Shown here: positions 50,500 through 59,489 of the stretch, in pieces | How the letters are laid out: every line of letters begins with the position of its first letter | Numbering within the stretch: position 1 is the stretch's first letter | Assembly: GCF_003390335.1 (NCBI RefSeq) | Contig: NZ_QUOU01000001.1 | Location: forward strand, 2,790,001 to 2,854,000 | Direction: 5' to 3' | Length of the DNA stretch: 64,000 nt | Source of the DNA: Thalassotalea euphylliae | GTDB taxonomy: Bacteria > Pseudomonadota > Gammaproteobacteria > Enterobacterales > Alteromonadaceae | The notes under the pieces: generated by a model | What the model was told of the DNA's origin: nothing | The model's input: the letters and a program-made list of their open reading frames with translations, nothing else | Databases searched by the model: none | Translations under genes and position numbers: made by a program

Positions 50500-52302
50500 A
50501 TGAAACTCAACGTATTCGCCATCATAATTGGTGTGTTAACCTTTTCTGCCGCCGCACACAGCAATGACAGCGACATCATTATTGATGACGCTACAGGTAA
50601 GCCAGTAAAACTCAGGGAAGATGGACGTGGTGATCGCGTGATTGGCGCACCTTGGGCAACGCGCTCACCAGTGCTAGCCATCAATGGCATGGCAGCGACT
50701 TCTCACCCATTAGCATCACAAGTAGCTATTGATATTTTACAAGCTGGCGGCAATGCCATAGACGCAGCAATTGCGGCAAATGCCGCGATTGGTTTAATGG
50801 AGCCAACCGGTAATGGTATCGGTGGTGATTTATTTGCCATCGTTTGGGATCCCATCACTAAAAAGCTCTACGGATTAAATGGCTCAGGGCGCTCTGCGAA
50901 AGGGCAAACTCTGGCACAATTAAAAGCAAAAATCGGTAACGTATCACAAATTCCTAATTGGGGGACACCGCCAGTCACAGTGCCAGGGACTGTTGATGCG
51001 TGGTTCGAATTACATCAAAAATTCGGCAAACTGCCAATGGCAAAAAACCTGGCACCAGCCATTCAATATGCCAATCAGGGCTTCCCTGTCACTGAAGTCA
51101 TCGCTTATTACATGGGCCGTTACCAACAGCATTATGCCAAGCTCTACAAAGCGGGCGAAATCGAGGAAATTGACAATTATCAAGCGACATTTCTGATTGA
51201 AGGAGTCGCACCCAAAGCAGGAGAAATGTTTAAAAACCCTGACCTTGCCAAAACACTTGAACAAATTGCCAAAGGTGGCCGAGATGCGTTTTACAAGGGC
51301 AATATCGCAAAAACCATGGATGCGTACTTCAAACGTATCGGCGGCCCTCTCAGGTATGAAGATTTTGCCAGCCACACCAGCACGTGGGTATCGCCAGTGT
51401 CAGTGAACTATCGCTGTTATGATGTTTGGGAGCTACCGCCTAACGGCCAAGGTATCGCCGCATTGCAAATGCTGACCGTACTCGAAAATTTTGATCTTGC
51501 GAGCATGGGTCATAACAGCGCTGATTATCTACATGTGATGACCGAAGCGAAAAAATTGGCATTTGAAGACCGGGCGCGTTTTTATGCCGATCCAGCGTAT
51601 CAGCAAATCAATTTGAGTTATTTGCTGTCAAAGCAATACGGTAAAGCTCGCGCCAAACTTATTGATATGAAACAGGCGGCAACTCAAGTGGATCATGGTG
51701 ACCCAAAACTTATCGAAGGTGATACCATTTACCTCACCGTAGCCGATAACAACGGCATGATGGTGAGTTTAATTCAAAGTAACTACCGCGGCATGGGTAC
51801 AGGGTTAGTGGCTGACGGCCTAGGCTTTATTTTTCAAAATCGGGGCGCACAATACTCACTAACACAAGACCATCCCAATGTTTATGCACCGGGCAAACGC
51901 CCCTTTCATACCATCATCCCAGCTTTTATTACCAAAGACGATAAACCTTATCTGAGCTTTGGCTTAATGGGCGGCGCGATGCAACCTCAAGGACATGTGC
52001 AAATGGTCACCAACATCATTGATTTTGGCATGAACGTGCAACAAGCGGGTGACGCAGCGCGTTTTCATCACAGAGGTTCAACCTCACCCACATGGAAGGG
52101 CCGTATGAAAGATGGCGGCACGCTAGAGCTAGAAAGTGGTGTGACCGCTCAAGCGGTACGCGAGCTACAAAAACGCGGACATAAAATACACATTACCAGC
52201 GGTCCGTTTGGTGGCTACCAAGCGATTTTAAAAGATCCAAAAACCGGGGTGTATCACGGCGCCAGTGAAATGCGTAAAGATGGGCAAGCACAGGGCTATT
52301 AA
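50500..52302 (+). CDS. ggt: Gamma-glutamyltransferase (YwrD-like branch), secreted
   Basis: Periplasmic N-terminal-nucleophile enzyme that cleaves gamma-glutamyl bonds of glutathione and related peptides. The 600 residues begin with a signal peptide (MKLNVFAIIIGVLTFSAAAHS). SHPLASQVAIDILQAGGNAIDAAIAANAAIGLMEPTGNGIGGD is the typical large-subunit start. The nucleophile corresponds to T409 in GDTIYLTVADNNG, a spacing seen in YwrD-like members, where the canonical TTH is replaced by DTIYL. Self-cleavage into two subunits is expected. Placing it in glutathione salvage is family-based inference. Confidence 0.9.
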   Translation: MKLNVFAIIIGVLTFSAAAHSNDSDIIIDDATGKPVKLREDGRGDRVIGAPWATRSPVLAINGMAATSHPLASQVAIDILQAGGNAIDAAIAANAAIGLMEPTGNGIGGDLFAIVWDPITKKLYGLNGSGRSAKGQTLAQLKAKIGNVSQIPNWGTPPVTVPGTVDAWFELHQKFGKLPMAKNLAPAIQYANQGFPVTEVIAYYMGRYQQHYAKLYKAGEIEEIDNYQATFLIEGVAPKAGEMFKNPDLAKTLEQIAKGGRDAFYKGNIAKTMDAYFKRIGGPLRYEDFASHTSTWVSPVSVNYRCYDVWELPPNGQGIAALQMLTVLENFDLASMGHNSADYLHVMTEAKKLAFEDRARFYADPAYQQINLSYLLSKQYGKARAKLIDMKQAATQVDHGDPKLIEGDTIYLTVADNNGMMVSLIQSNYRGMGTGLVADGLGFIFQNRGAQYSLTQDHPNVYAPGKRPFHTIIPAFITKDDKPYLSFGLMGGAMQPQGHVQMVTNIIDFGMNVQQAGDAARFHHRGSTSPTWKGRMKDGGTLELESGVTAQAVRELQKRGHKIHITSGPFGGYQAILKDPKTGVYHGASEMRKDGQAQGY

Positions 52303-52323
52303 CCCCCTTGTTATGCGCACCTA

Positions 52324-52357
52324 AAAAAATAGGCAGCTAAAATGCTGCCTATTTTTC
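52324..52357. terminator. Bidirectional terminator between ggt and gsk
   Basis: AAAAATAGGCAGC-TAAAAT-GCTGCCTATTTTT: perfect stem with A and T runs on either side, between two converging genes. Confidence 0.9.
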
Positions 52358-52377
52358 ATTACTTTTTGCCAAGTTAT

Positions 52378-53682
52378 TTATTTCGCCCAGTACGCCTGCT
52401 CAAGGCTGTCTTCTCGCTCTGGCAGACCGCGAGATAAACGCGGTGAGTGCTGCACCAACACTTCATAACTAGCACGGTTGGCGTATTTACTCATTTGCGA
52501 TAACGATGAGTACGTCAACGCAGGTTGATTGTGCTTGCTCGAGTTCTCAACATTGCGCTTGTGATAAACATTAGCGCTTAAATCATGCAAAATGGCCGCA
52601 AGGGCTGCATCGCCTGCACCATTGGTATTTTTAATGGCATCTGGGCCACCCATATAAGGCGCAGTATGGGTATAAATTCGAACCGGTTGTTCACAATCAT
52701 CTAAACGCATTGGGCGTGAATATTCGTAGCGGTTAAAGTCGGCAATATGGCCAGGCATTAATGGGTACTCGGTTTCACGTTTAAATTTGTCATCAACGTA
52801 ACCTGCCATGTACAAGCCTTCTGGCCCAGCTGTACAGATCACTAAATCAACCCAATCTAAGCAACAATCAGCCGCTTGCAGTGGATCGCTATAACCTGTG
52901 ATCGCCAGCGCCTCTTCTTCATTCATGGTTAAGATATTGACGTGCTTTTTAACAAATTCTCGCCAAAACTCAGGCTCTTTTTCGATCAGGTGTTTCGTTC
53001 CTAAGGTAAGCACCACAGGTACATTGGCTGCATTGGCACATTTTACCGCTTTAATGGCAGCTTGGGTCATGGTGTCGCCCGGTTGAGTGCGCATTAAATA
53101 TGAGCTGATCACTAATGCCGACGCACTGGCAATGAGTTCTTCATTAATAGAGTCGGGATGCAGGTGATTAATCAGCCCCGCGTTAATACCAAAAGTGCGC
53201 TCACCTGAGTCGTCAATCAGTGTGAAACAACGACCAATTGGGCCATCTACGGGTTGTAAATGGTTTAAGTCAACACGCGATGAGGTATTACTCAAAAAGC
53301 GGTAGGCATAATCACCTACTTTAATATTGTTCGACATTACCCCTAATAACACCGAGCGATCATCCGCCAATACTGAGTAGTTGTGAATGGTGTTAGCTAT
53401 CGTGCCGCCGGCAAATTCGTAATTTACTAATGCTTCATCTTTTAGTCTTTGATACAAGCGCTCTGTTACCTCATCAGAGATAACTTGCGACATACCGCGC
53501 TGCAAGCCAAATTCGTCGAGGAATGCTTGATCCACTTTCGCTTCAATATCTACCAAGGTTTGATCGATACCCACGATGTAATTTCTCACTAACTGAGAGG
53601 CGCGGTTAACTTGGTTGGTTAATGGATTTTTATTGTCGACAGGAAAATAGTGTTTGTGCTGGCGGCGACCGGGAAACTTCAT
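52378..53682 (-). CDS. gsk: Inosine/guanosine kinase Gsk
   Basis: PfkB-family kinase that phosphorylates inosine and guanosine in purine salvage. I start it at the ATG at 53682 (MKFPGRRQHKHYFPV), giving 434 residues, the E. coli Gsk length; E. coli begins with nearly the same MKFPGKRKSKHYFPV. The frame extends ten codons further upstream. Visible are GIDQTLVDIEAKVD, FAGGTIANTIHNYSVL and the C-terminal GAGDAALAA catalytic loop (KNTNGAGDAAL). Identification is secure. Confidence 0.97.
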   Translation of the reverse strand: MKFPGRRQHKHYFPVDNKNPLTNQVNRASQLVRNYIVGIDQTLVDIEAKVDQAFLDEFGLQRGMSQVISDEVTERLYQRLKDEALVNYEFAGGTIANTIHNYSVLADDRSVLLGVMSNNIKVGDYAYRFLSNTSSRVDLNHLQPVDGPIGRCFTLIDDSGERTFGINAGLINHLHPDSINEELIASASALVISSYLMRTQPGDTMTQAAIKAVKCANAANVPVVLTLGTKHLIEKEPEFWREFVKKHVNILTMNEEEALAITGYSDPLQAADCCLDWVDLVICTAGPEGLYMAGYVDDKFKRETEYPLMPGHIADFNRYEYSRPMRLDDCEQPVRIYTHTAPYMGGPDAIKNTNGAGDAALAAILHDLSANVYHKRNVENSSKHNQPALTYSSLSQMSKYANRASYEVLVQHSPRLSRGLPEREDSLEQAYWAK

Positions 53683-53872
53683 GAAGCGTAAATAAACTAG
53701 GTGAATAATCAAGGGCGCGATTATAACTTAATTGCGTTTGATTTTCCTAGCTCGACTTATTTAAAAATAATACTTTTAATAAGGATATAACCAAGCCCAC
53801 GAGCAACTGATTATTTTATCGCTGTTTTTTATTAGCCTTAGTTTTTTATTAGCCTCAATTTTTCAACCGACG

Positions 53873-53908
53873 AAAAAAAACACCAGCCATTTACATGACT
53901 GGTGTTTT
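53873..53908 (-). terminator. Terminator of the small secreted-protein gene
   Basis: On the minus strand AAAACACCAG...CTGGTGTTTTTTTT: a 10-bp stem with a 12-base loop and long T run, about 70 bp after the 53977 gene. Confidence 0.85.
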
Positions 53909-53976
53909 GCTGTTTATCTTAGTTGTTCGCTGTCTTAGCTGTATCACTTGTTTAGCGCTGAAATGGCAGCTAATGC

Positions 53977-54291
53977 CTATCGGCTTGCCATCAATACCTC
54001 AGTCGCTTTATCTTCCAGCGATTTGACTTCAATTAAACTGCGCTTAGGGAAGTAAGTTACTGTCGCAAGTGCATCGCGTTTTGTTTCAAATGTTTGATTT
54101 GCCAGCTGATTAAAAAACTCTGCGTTATCATGGTTTTGTGCAATTGTCGCAGCCACACATGCTTGGTCTGCCGCTAGTGTGGTTTTATCAACACACTGCC
54201 AAATTTTATCATTACCTTCAACGTCATTGCCTGCCACTGCTGACTGACTAACTACTACTGTGGCAACTACTGCAACAATATGTTTGATCAT
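53977..54291 (-). CDS. Small secreted protein of unknown function (1)
   Basis: 104 residues with a clear signal peptide (MIKHIVAVVATVVVSQSAVA-G). The mature part has two cysteines, in KIWQCVDKTT and ADQACVAAT, which could form a disulfide, and a Lys/Glu-rich C-terminus ending LMASR. I recognise no domain. AGGTCG (ACGGAGGTCG) precedes the ATG. The gene has its own terminator and an 8-3-8 palindrome about 80 bp upstream. It lies between gsk and a LysR gene on the same strand. Confidence 0.75.
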   Translation of the reverse strand: MIKHIVAVVATVVVSQSAVAGNDVEGNDKIWQCVDKTTLAADQACVAATIAQNHDNAEFFNQLANQTFETKRDALATVTYFPKRSLIEVKSLEDKATEVLMASR

Positions 54292-54637
54292 AAACGACCT
54301 CCGTTAACCATCTATAGCAACATAGTAGCAAACAGGCCCCTTAATCACCTAGCATATTTTTATGACAACTATATTACAACATGTAATATTTCGTACTAAA
54401 TCTTCAAATAACTTTTATCGCATTGTTTTACAATCAATCAATCTTTTATTTTGTTGCTTTATTGCTAAGGCACTATAACACTAACCTTAACCGCTTGGCC
54501 TTATTTATTCTCTATTTAGTCCTCTCGCTAGCAGCGATAACGACCTGTAACGGTAACTAAAATTACGTCTATCACTATTGAAAGAAGGCTTGACCGCACT
54601 TAAAAGTGAACACAAACCACATTGAGTGCAAGCCTAG
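54292..54637. other. Intergenic region before the small secreted-protein gene
   Basis: 346 bp holding the perfect palindrome ATATTACA-ACA-TGTAATAT (54371-54389), about 80 bp upstream of the small gene and a possible operator. A long inverted repeat (AGGCTTG...GCACT / AGTGC...AAGCCT, 54587-54634) follows the LysR stop and may terminate it. No gene is visible. Confidence 0.6.
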
Positions 54638-55519
54638 TTAATCTTGTAAAAACAATTGGCGAATCCAGTGCTCAAAATGCCTCACTTTAGCAAATGAAAA
54701 GTGGTGACTAGGGGCAACGAGGTACAGGGTTCTATCCGTCGCAAAGCGATGTTCTAATAGTTCGACGAGTGTTCCGTCAACCAGTAAATGATTGATCAAT
54801 GCCCGGCTCACAAACATCATACCTTTACCCGCTAACGCATATTGTATCAAAGGTAATGAGTCACTTGTTCGCAGTATTGGATTAAGCTGATCACGTGTCG
54901 CGCTGCAGTTCGCCAAAAACTGGTCAATCGAACTTTGGTACTCCTCACTCGTGTCTTCTAATAGCGGAAGCGTTAATAATTGCGCGGCAGTTAGCGACTG
55001 CTTGCTTACTAAGGTTGGACTTGCCACCAGCACAATTTCATCATCAATAAGCTTTTTACTCTCTAGCCCAGGATAATCACCGTTACCTCGTCTTATTGCG
55101 ACATCTAATTGCTGCGCGCGAATATCATCGAGCTTGTTGCTCGGCGAAAACTGCACGTGAATGTCAGGGTGAGCAGCATTGAATTGTTCAATATTTGGAA
55201 TTAACAACAGCGAAGTCAATGAGTGAAACGCGGTAATTCGCAGTTCATTTGGGTTGCTGCTTTTACCTATGCTCGCCAAGCCCAGCTCAATATGGCTAAA
55301 CGCTTGCTCAATATGGGGCAGTAGCTGCTCCCCTTGAGCCGTTAACGTGGTTTTTCCGCCATGCCTAACAAATAACTTGCACCCGACATTCTCCTCCAAT
55401 AAGCGAATTTGCTGGCTAACCGCCGCCTGCGTGACAAACAAAGACTCTGCCGCGGCTTTGAAGCTCCCATGGCGCGCAGCAAGCATAAAAAATCGCAGTG
55501 ATTTTAGTGGAATATGCAT
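54638..55519 (-). CDS. LysR-family transcriptional regulator (GcvA/AmpR-like)
   Basis: 293 residues from the ATG at 55519 (MHIPLKSLRFFML), with GGAAA upstream; the frame extends seven codons further. The winged helix-turn-helix is LKSLRFFMLAARHGSFKAAAESLFVTQAAVSQQIRLLEE, followed by a type-2 periplasmic-binding-like effector domain (LRITAFHSLTSLLLIPNIEQFNAAHPDIHVQ). The opening resembles the GcvA/AmpR group. It diverges from a small secreted-protein gene across about 280 bp, its likely but unproved target. Effector unknown. Confidence 0.9.
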   Translation of the reverse strand: MHIPLKSLRFFMLAARHGSFKAAAESLFVTQAAVSQQIRLLEENVGCKLFVRHGGKTTLTAQGEQLLPHIEQAFSHIELGLASIGKSSNPNELRITAFHSLTSLLLIPNIEQFNAAHPDIHVQFSPSNKLDDIRAQQLDVAIRRGNGDYPGLESKKLIDDEIVLVASPTLVSKQSLTAAQLLTLPLLEDTSEEYQSSIDQFLANCSATRDQLNPILRTSDSLPLIQYALAGKGMMFVSRALINHLLVDGTLVELLEHRFATDRTLYLVAPSHHFSFAKVRHFEHWIRQLFLQD

Positions 55520-55802
55520 CGGTATTTTCCAGTTTATCAATAACTAACCATTGGCTCTGTTGTTTAGTCGCTATATTGTTCGGTAGCTATATCGGCGCAA
55601 GACGGCCTCAACGTTAATACCTTAGCTACACAATTCAAAAAGTCTGTTCATCTAAGCAGCTGACAAACAAACTTAGCTTTGAGTTAACATTTTCTAATGT
55701 CCAGTTAATTTATTATCGTTTGTCTAGCCCGTCAATGCCAGCCACACTTACCCTTAGTTTAATCGCAAACTAAAACGTTCCCAACCAAGTGAGGCAATCA
55801 AA

Positions 55803-56159
55803 ATGAAAGCTATTACATTAATATTACTGGCGTTAACTAGCTTTAATCTATTTGCAATTGATACGTCAATAGACGAGAAAAGCACAGAAACAATCTCAGC
55901 CAAGTTGTACAGTCACCAAGGCTATCCGTATAAACAACTTATTAACCGAGCAAACCAAGTTAAGCTTAGCTTTACTGAATCAAAAGCGAAAAAGCTTGTA
56001 ACATGTCGAGTCAATGTCGCCTTGGGCAACGAGGTATTCGATTCACCTAAAGTAACAGTGACGAACGCAGCATTTACTGAGAAACCCTTGGCGAGTTGCT
56101 TGGCGCGAAATCAGGCAAAAGCTTGGCTTGCGGCATCATTTGCTCGCAAACGCCATTAG
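55803..56159 (+). CDS. Small secreted protein of unknown function (2)
   Basis: 118 residues with a signal peptide (MKAITLILLALTSFNLFA-I). The mature protein is basic, ending FARKRH, with two cysteines (VTCRVN and ASCLARN). GAGG eight bases before the ATG supports the start. No domain is recognised. It diverges from the LysR gene 54638-55519, which may control it, and ends at a strong terminator. Confidence 0.75.
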   Translation: MKAITLILLALTSFNLFAIDTSIDEKSTETISAKLYSHQGYPYKQLINRANQVKLSFTESKAKKLVTCRVNVALGNEVFDSPKVTVTNAAFTEKPLASCLARNQAKAWLAASFARKRH

Positions 56160-56194
56160 CGGCCGTCGAAAATAGGTTTGAAGTACGAGCTAGT

Positions 56195-56232
56195 AAGAGC
56201 AGGTAGCGCATTAACGACCTGCTCTTTTTTTG
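56195..56232 (+). terminator. Terminator after the second small secreted-protein gene
   Basis: AAGAGCAGGT-AGCGCATTAACG-ACCTGCTCTTTTTTT: 9-10-bp stem and long T run. Confidence 0.85.
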
Positions 56233-56292
56233 CTGCGAGAGTTGCTGTGAGAGTTGCCATAAAAGTTATGGCGAAAGATAAACTGTCGTACG

Positions 56293-56553
56293 CTATTCTT
56301 TTTCTTGTTGAAAAGCTTGCTTGGCTTTTTCCATCGCCTCAACATCCAAGCCTAACTCTTGTACCGCTTCTTTGATTAACCCTGGGTTGGTCATTACTTG
56401 CATCATGACTGGTTGCAACTGCTCTTGCGGAATACCTAAGCTAGCAATGGTATTCATCGCCATTAGCGGATTGGTGGTTAGCTCTGTAAAAATGTCGTTA
56501 ATTTGCGCTTGGGCAATATTATTGGCCTGTAGCACTTGAATAATTGGGTTCAT
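56293..56553 (-). CDS. DUF2999-family protein
   Basis: 86 residues, mainly helical, starting MNPIIQVLQANNIAQAQINDIF, then LTTNPLMAMNTIASLGIPQEQLQPVMMQVMTNPGLIKEAVQELGLD. The length and the repeated TNP / GIP segments fit the DUF2999 family known from Vibrio, Shewanella and Colwellia. Function unknown; no signal peptide. It stands alone and converges on the gene before it. Confidence 0.8.
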   Translation of the reverse strand: MNPIIQVLQANNIAQAQINDIFTELTTNPLMAMNTIASLGIPQEQLQPVMMQVMTNPGLIKEAVQELGLDVEAMEKAKQAFQQEKE

Positions 56554-57017
56554 TCACTCGTATCTGCATTAACAAAAATTATCAGCATTATAGCGAGGCA
56601 ACAGTCAAGTTTCGAGCCAGATGTCAAAATCTGGCGATTCAGCTCACTCAACACATAAGCAGGTTCAATCCAGATGGTGAAAAAACACCAAAAAGCCTTT
56701 TAAATTCAGTACACCGACAGAGCTTTACGCTATCGGTGTTTAGGTAGTGCTTAAAAACGGTGCGGAAGACAACGAAGGGAATACTAACGGCTTTTTTGCT
56801 AATTTCTGCTTTACTTATTTTTAACATGAGTATACTTACGTAAGGTCAGCTATTAATGCGTAAATTGGCATTACCATCAGCAAAATTTTCTTGCTAGCAA
56901 AGGCCAGAAAAAGACCGAGCGATTAAGATGCAGGGAAAGGATTTACTCTCTCTTCATCTTCCCCTACTATATCTTATGTTAATAGGGTGTAAACCGTAAT
57001 TTAAAGGGAAGCAAATT
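56554..57017. other. Intergenic region before the CheY-like gene
   Basis: 464 bp. It holds ACACCGA/TCGGTGT (56711-56741), a weak stem without a T run, and a ribosome site (AAAGGGAAG) for the CheY-like gene. Small frames here lack ribosome sites. I see no gene. Confidence 0.55.
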
Positions 57018-57413
57018 ATGCGGATTCTTGTTGTAGATGATATGGACTCAATGCGTCATGTAATAATTCATATGTTAAAAGGCATCGGCTACGATCAAGT
57101 CGAAGAAGCCGTTAATGGCCAACAAGCACTTAACTTATTGATGTCTCGTCAATACGATCTACTCATCACCGACTACCACATGCCCAAACTCGACGGCTTG
57201 CGATTGTTGGAGCACATTCGCCAACACGAGCCAATTGCCAAACTGCCAGTGCTGCTGGTGACCTGCGAGGACAAGCGCAGCGAGTTAGAGTCTTTTATCC
57301 AAGCTGGGGTAAGTGGCATTATGTTTAAGCCATTCACCGCGAATACCTTGATAAAGCAAATCAACTGGATTCTCGAATCAATGCCCGACAAGCAGCAAGC
57401 CAACGCAGGTTAA
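57018..57413 (+). CDS. CheY-like single-domain response regulator
   Basis: 131 residues, only a receiver domain. The acidic pocket is D7-D8, the phosphorylation site D52 (LLITDYHMP), T82 and K104 (MFKPF) complete the active site. The sequence resembles CheY-like regulators of chemotaxis and of stator or phosphatase control rather than a transcription factor. No histidine kinase lies beside it, so it is an orphan. It has its own promoter space and converges on a LysR gene. Confidence 0.92.
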   Translation: MRILVVDDMDSMRHVIIHMLKGIGYDQVEEAVNGQQALNLLMSRQYDLLITDYHMPKLDGLRLLEHIRQHEPIAKLPVLLVTCEDKRSELESFIQAGVSGIMFKPFTANTLIKQINWILESMPDKQQANAG

Positions 57414-57441
57414 TAGACGCTCGCTAAAACACGGGCACTTT

Positions 57442-58302
57442 TTACTGGTACTTTTCTCGAAAAATATCGATGAGTAGTTTTACTTTTCGCGGCAAATAAG
57501 ACGACGAAGGATAAATTAACGTCAAATGTTGTTCGGGATAAGCGATGCCAGGCAATACTTCCACTAAACTCCCCTGCTCAATCGCCAGTTTTGAATTCAC
57601 TTTCGGCAAAAACGCAATACCAGTGCCTGCAATAGCCATATTCAGCAAGATATAAAGATCGTCAGATTTAAGCGAAATGTCGAGATGAGGCGCCAATAGG
57701 TCAGCATTGTATCTGTTGGTTAGCACGCGATGCTTTTTTAAATCAAGTGGAGAGGAGACAGCGCCGTACTTTTCCAAGTACGCCGGAGAAGCCACTAAAT
57801 GGCAGCGATACGATAAAATACTAAATTGCACATAGCTGTCATCAGCCACTTTCACAACGCTTGGCAGTACCTGAATATCAAATGATTGGCGTTTTAAATC
57901 AACCCCTTCTTGATGGTTTTCAACTTCAATATTTATTTCCGGGTAGGCATCCATATACTCTGTCAGTATATTGTTAAACAGGCTGGTACTCATTAACGCC
58001 GAAGGGATCGCTATTCGCAACTTGCCGGAAAGCTCTTCTAAATCGCCGCTCAGCGCACCCACTCCTTCTAATATTTGCTCAAGCGGTTGCCTGGCCAGTT
58101 CAAAGAGTTCTTTACCTTGGGCTGTTAATTCTATGTTACGAGTTGTACGAATTAGTAACTCAGTACCCAGTGCTTCTTCGAGCATTCGCAATCGACGACT
58201 GACCTTTGAGCGCTGCAAACCGTTGGCATACGCCGCCGCACTTATGCCTTCGTGTAATACCGTTTGTGAAAATAAGTAAATATCGTCGAGGCTAGCTTTC
58301 AT
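57442..58302 (-). CDS. LysR-family transcriptional regulator beside the HlyD/DUF2955 pair
   Basis: 286 residues from the ATG at 58302 (MKASLDDIYLFSQ), with AGGACA just upstream; the frame extends seven codons further. The helix-turn-helix is IYLFSQTVLHEGISAAAYANGLQRSKVSRRLRMLEEALG, followed by the effector domain (LRIAIPSALMSTSLFNNILTEYMDAYPEINIEVENHQ). It belongs to the group often controlling neighbouring efflux or oxidoreductase genes. It is divergent from the HlyD gene 100 bp away, the obvious target. Confidence 0.9.
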   Translation of the reverse strand: MKASLDDIYLFSQTVLHEGISAAAYANGLQRSKVSRRLRMLEEALGTELLIRTTRNIELTAQGKELFELARQPLEQILEGVGALSGDLEELSGKLRIAIPSALMSTSLFNNILTEYMDAYPEINIEVENHQEGVDLKRQSFDIQVLPSVVKVADDSYVQFSILSYRCHLVASPAYLEKYGAVSSPLDLKKHRVLTNRYNADLLAPHLDISLKSDDLYILLNMAIAGTGIAFLPKVNSKLAIEQGSLVEVLPGIAYPEQHLTLIYPSSSYLPRKVKLLIDIFREKYQ

Positions 58303-58401
58303 TGTCCTATTTTTAGTACTCAAGTGTGTTATCTATCATTCTACTGCACAACTGAGAATATATATATAATTCGCGCGATTTTGGTAACTGAGGTAACAGT
58401 T

Positions 58402-59466
58402 TTGTCTGCTGAAAAAACGTTTAAGCGCTGGATGGGGTCACTAATTGTCCTATTTATTTTACTATTTGCATATATTGTTATTGCAGATCGTCATGCGCCA
58501 TTAACAAGTGAAGGTCGTGTACAAAGCTATGTTGTACAGCTGTCACCTGAAATCACAGGTACAGTAGTTGACGTGCATGTTCACAACAACCAGCAGGTCA
58601 AAAAAGGCGACGTGATTATCTCAATTGATCGCCGTAAATTTGAAATTGCCTTAGATAAAGCCAAGTTGTCTTTGCAATCCGCCATTGATCAAGAAAACAC
58701 CCTGTACTCGCAACGCGAAGCAGCACAAGCGCGAATCGCTCGCGCTAACGCGACCTACAACAATGCCAAGCTTGAGCATGCCCGCATTGAAAAGTTATTT
58801 GACCAAGCATTAATTTCAAAAGCTCAATTAGACGATGCGCTTGCCGCGTTGCAAGTCGCTTCAGCCAACCTAAGAGCAGAGCAAGAAAGTCTCAATGTCG
58901 TTGAAAGCCAGTTAGGTGCAGCACGCGGCCAAAGCACGCCAGTTAAAATCGCACGTAATAGCATTGAGCAAGCAGAGCTTGACTTACAGTACACGCAAAT
59001 TCTTGCGCCAAACGATGGTATCGTCACTAACTTGCAAGTACAAAAAGGCACCATTGCCAGAGCCAACCAGCCGATCTTAACGTTTGTCCCAACCGAAACT
59101 ATGTGGGTAACGGCTGATTTTCGTGAAAAATCACTGGCTAACACCACGCAAGGCAACAGTGCTTTTGTCACCTTTGATGCTTTTCCGGGCAAAATTTATC
59201 GCTTTAGCTTGGCAAGCCGAGACTTTGGTATCTCAGCCGTGCAGCAAGCGCCTGATGGCACACTAGCAAAAGTTGAAGTGAACAACCGTTGGGTACGAGA
59301 CGCACAGCGTATTCGCGTGAATTTTGACAGCGAAGATGAGTTACCTGCTGGCTTATTCGTTGGTTCACGCGCAACGGTCACCATCTCCCCTAACCAAAGC
59401 GATTTCTGGTCAATGATGGCAAAAGCACAAATTAAATTAGTGAGCTGGTATCACTACATTTACTAA
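58402..59466 (+). CDS. HlyD-family membrane fusion protein (efflux)
   Basis: 354 residues from a TTG at 58402 (MSAEKTFKRWMG), with GAGG eight bases upstream; the frame opens 78 bases earlier without a ribosome site. One membrane helix (LIVLFILLFAYIVIADR) is followed by a lipoyl-like half (VVQLSPEITGTVVDVHVHNNQQVKKGDVIISID), a coiled-coil hairpin (about 95-190) and a beta-barrel (ILAPNDGIVTNLQVQKGTIARANQPI). It is the periplasmic adaptor for the next gene, 23 bp away. The substrate may be an aromatic acid or drug; this is inference from the pair. Confidence 0.9.
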   Translation: MSAEKTFKRWMGSLIVLFILLFAYIVIADRHAPLTSEGRVQSYVVQLSPEITGTVVDVHVHNNQQVKKGDVIISIDRRKFEIALDKAKLSLQSAIDQENTLYSQREAAQARIARANATYNNAKLEHARIEKLFDQALISKAQLDDALAALQVASANLRAEQESLNVVESQLGAARGQSTPVKIARNSIEQAELDLQYTQILAPNDGIVTNLQVQKGTIARANQPILTFVPTETMWVTADFREKSLANTTQGNSAFVTFDAFPGKIYRFSLASRDFGISAVQQAPDGTLAKVEVNNRWVRDAQRIRVNFDSEDELPAGLFVGSRATVTISPNQSDFWSMMAKAQIKLVSWYHYIY

Positions 59467-59489
59467 GGCGTATTGACGGAGCTATTGGC

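Noticed and set aside
56711..56741. Hairpin ACACCGA/TCGGTGT as a terminator
   Set aside because: Long loop and no T run on either strand.
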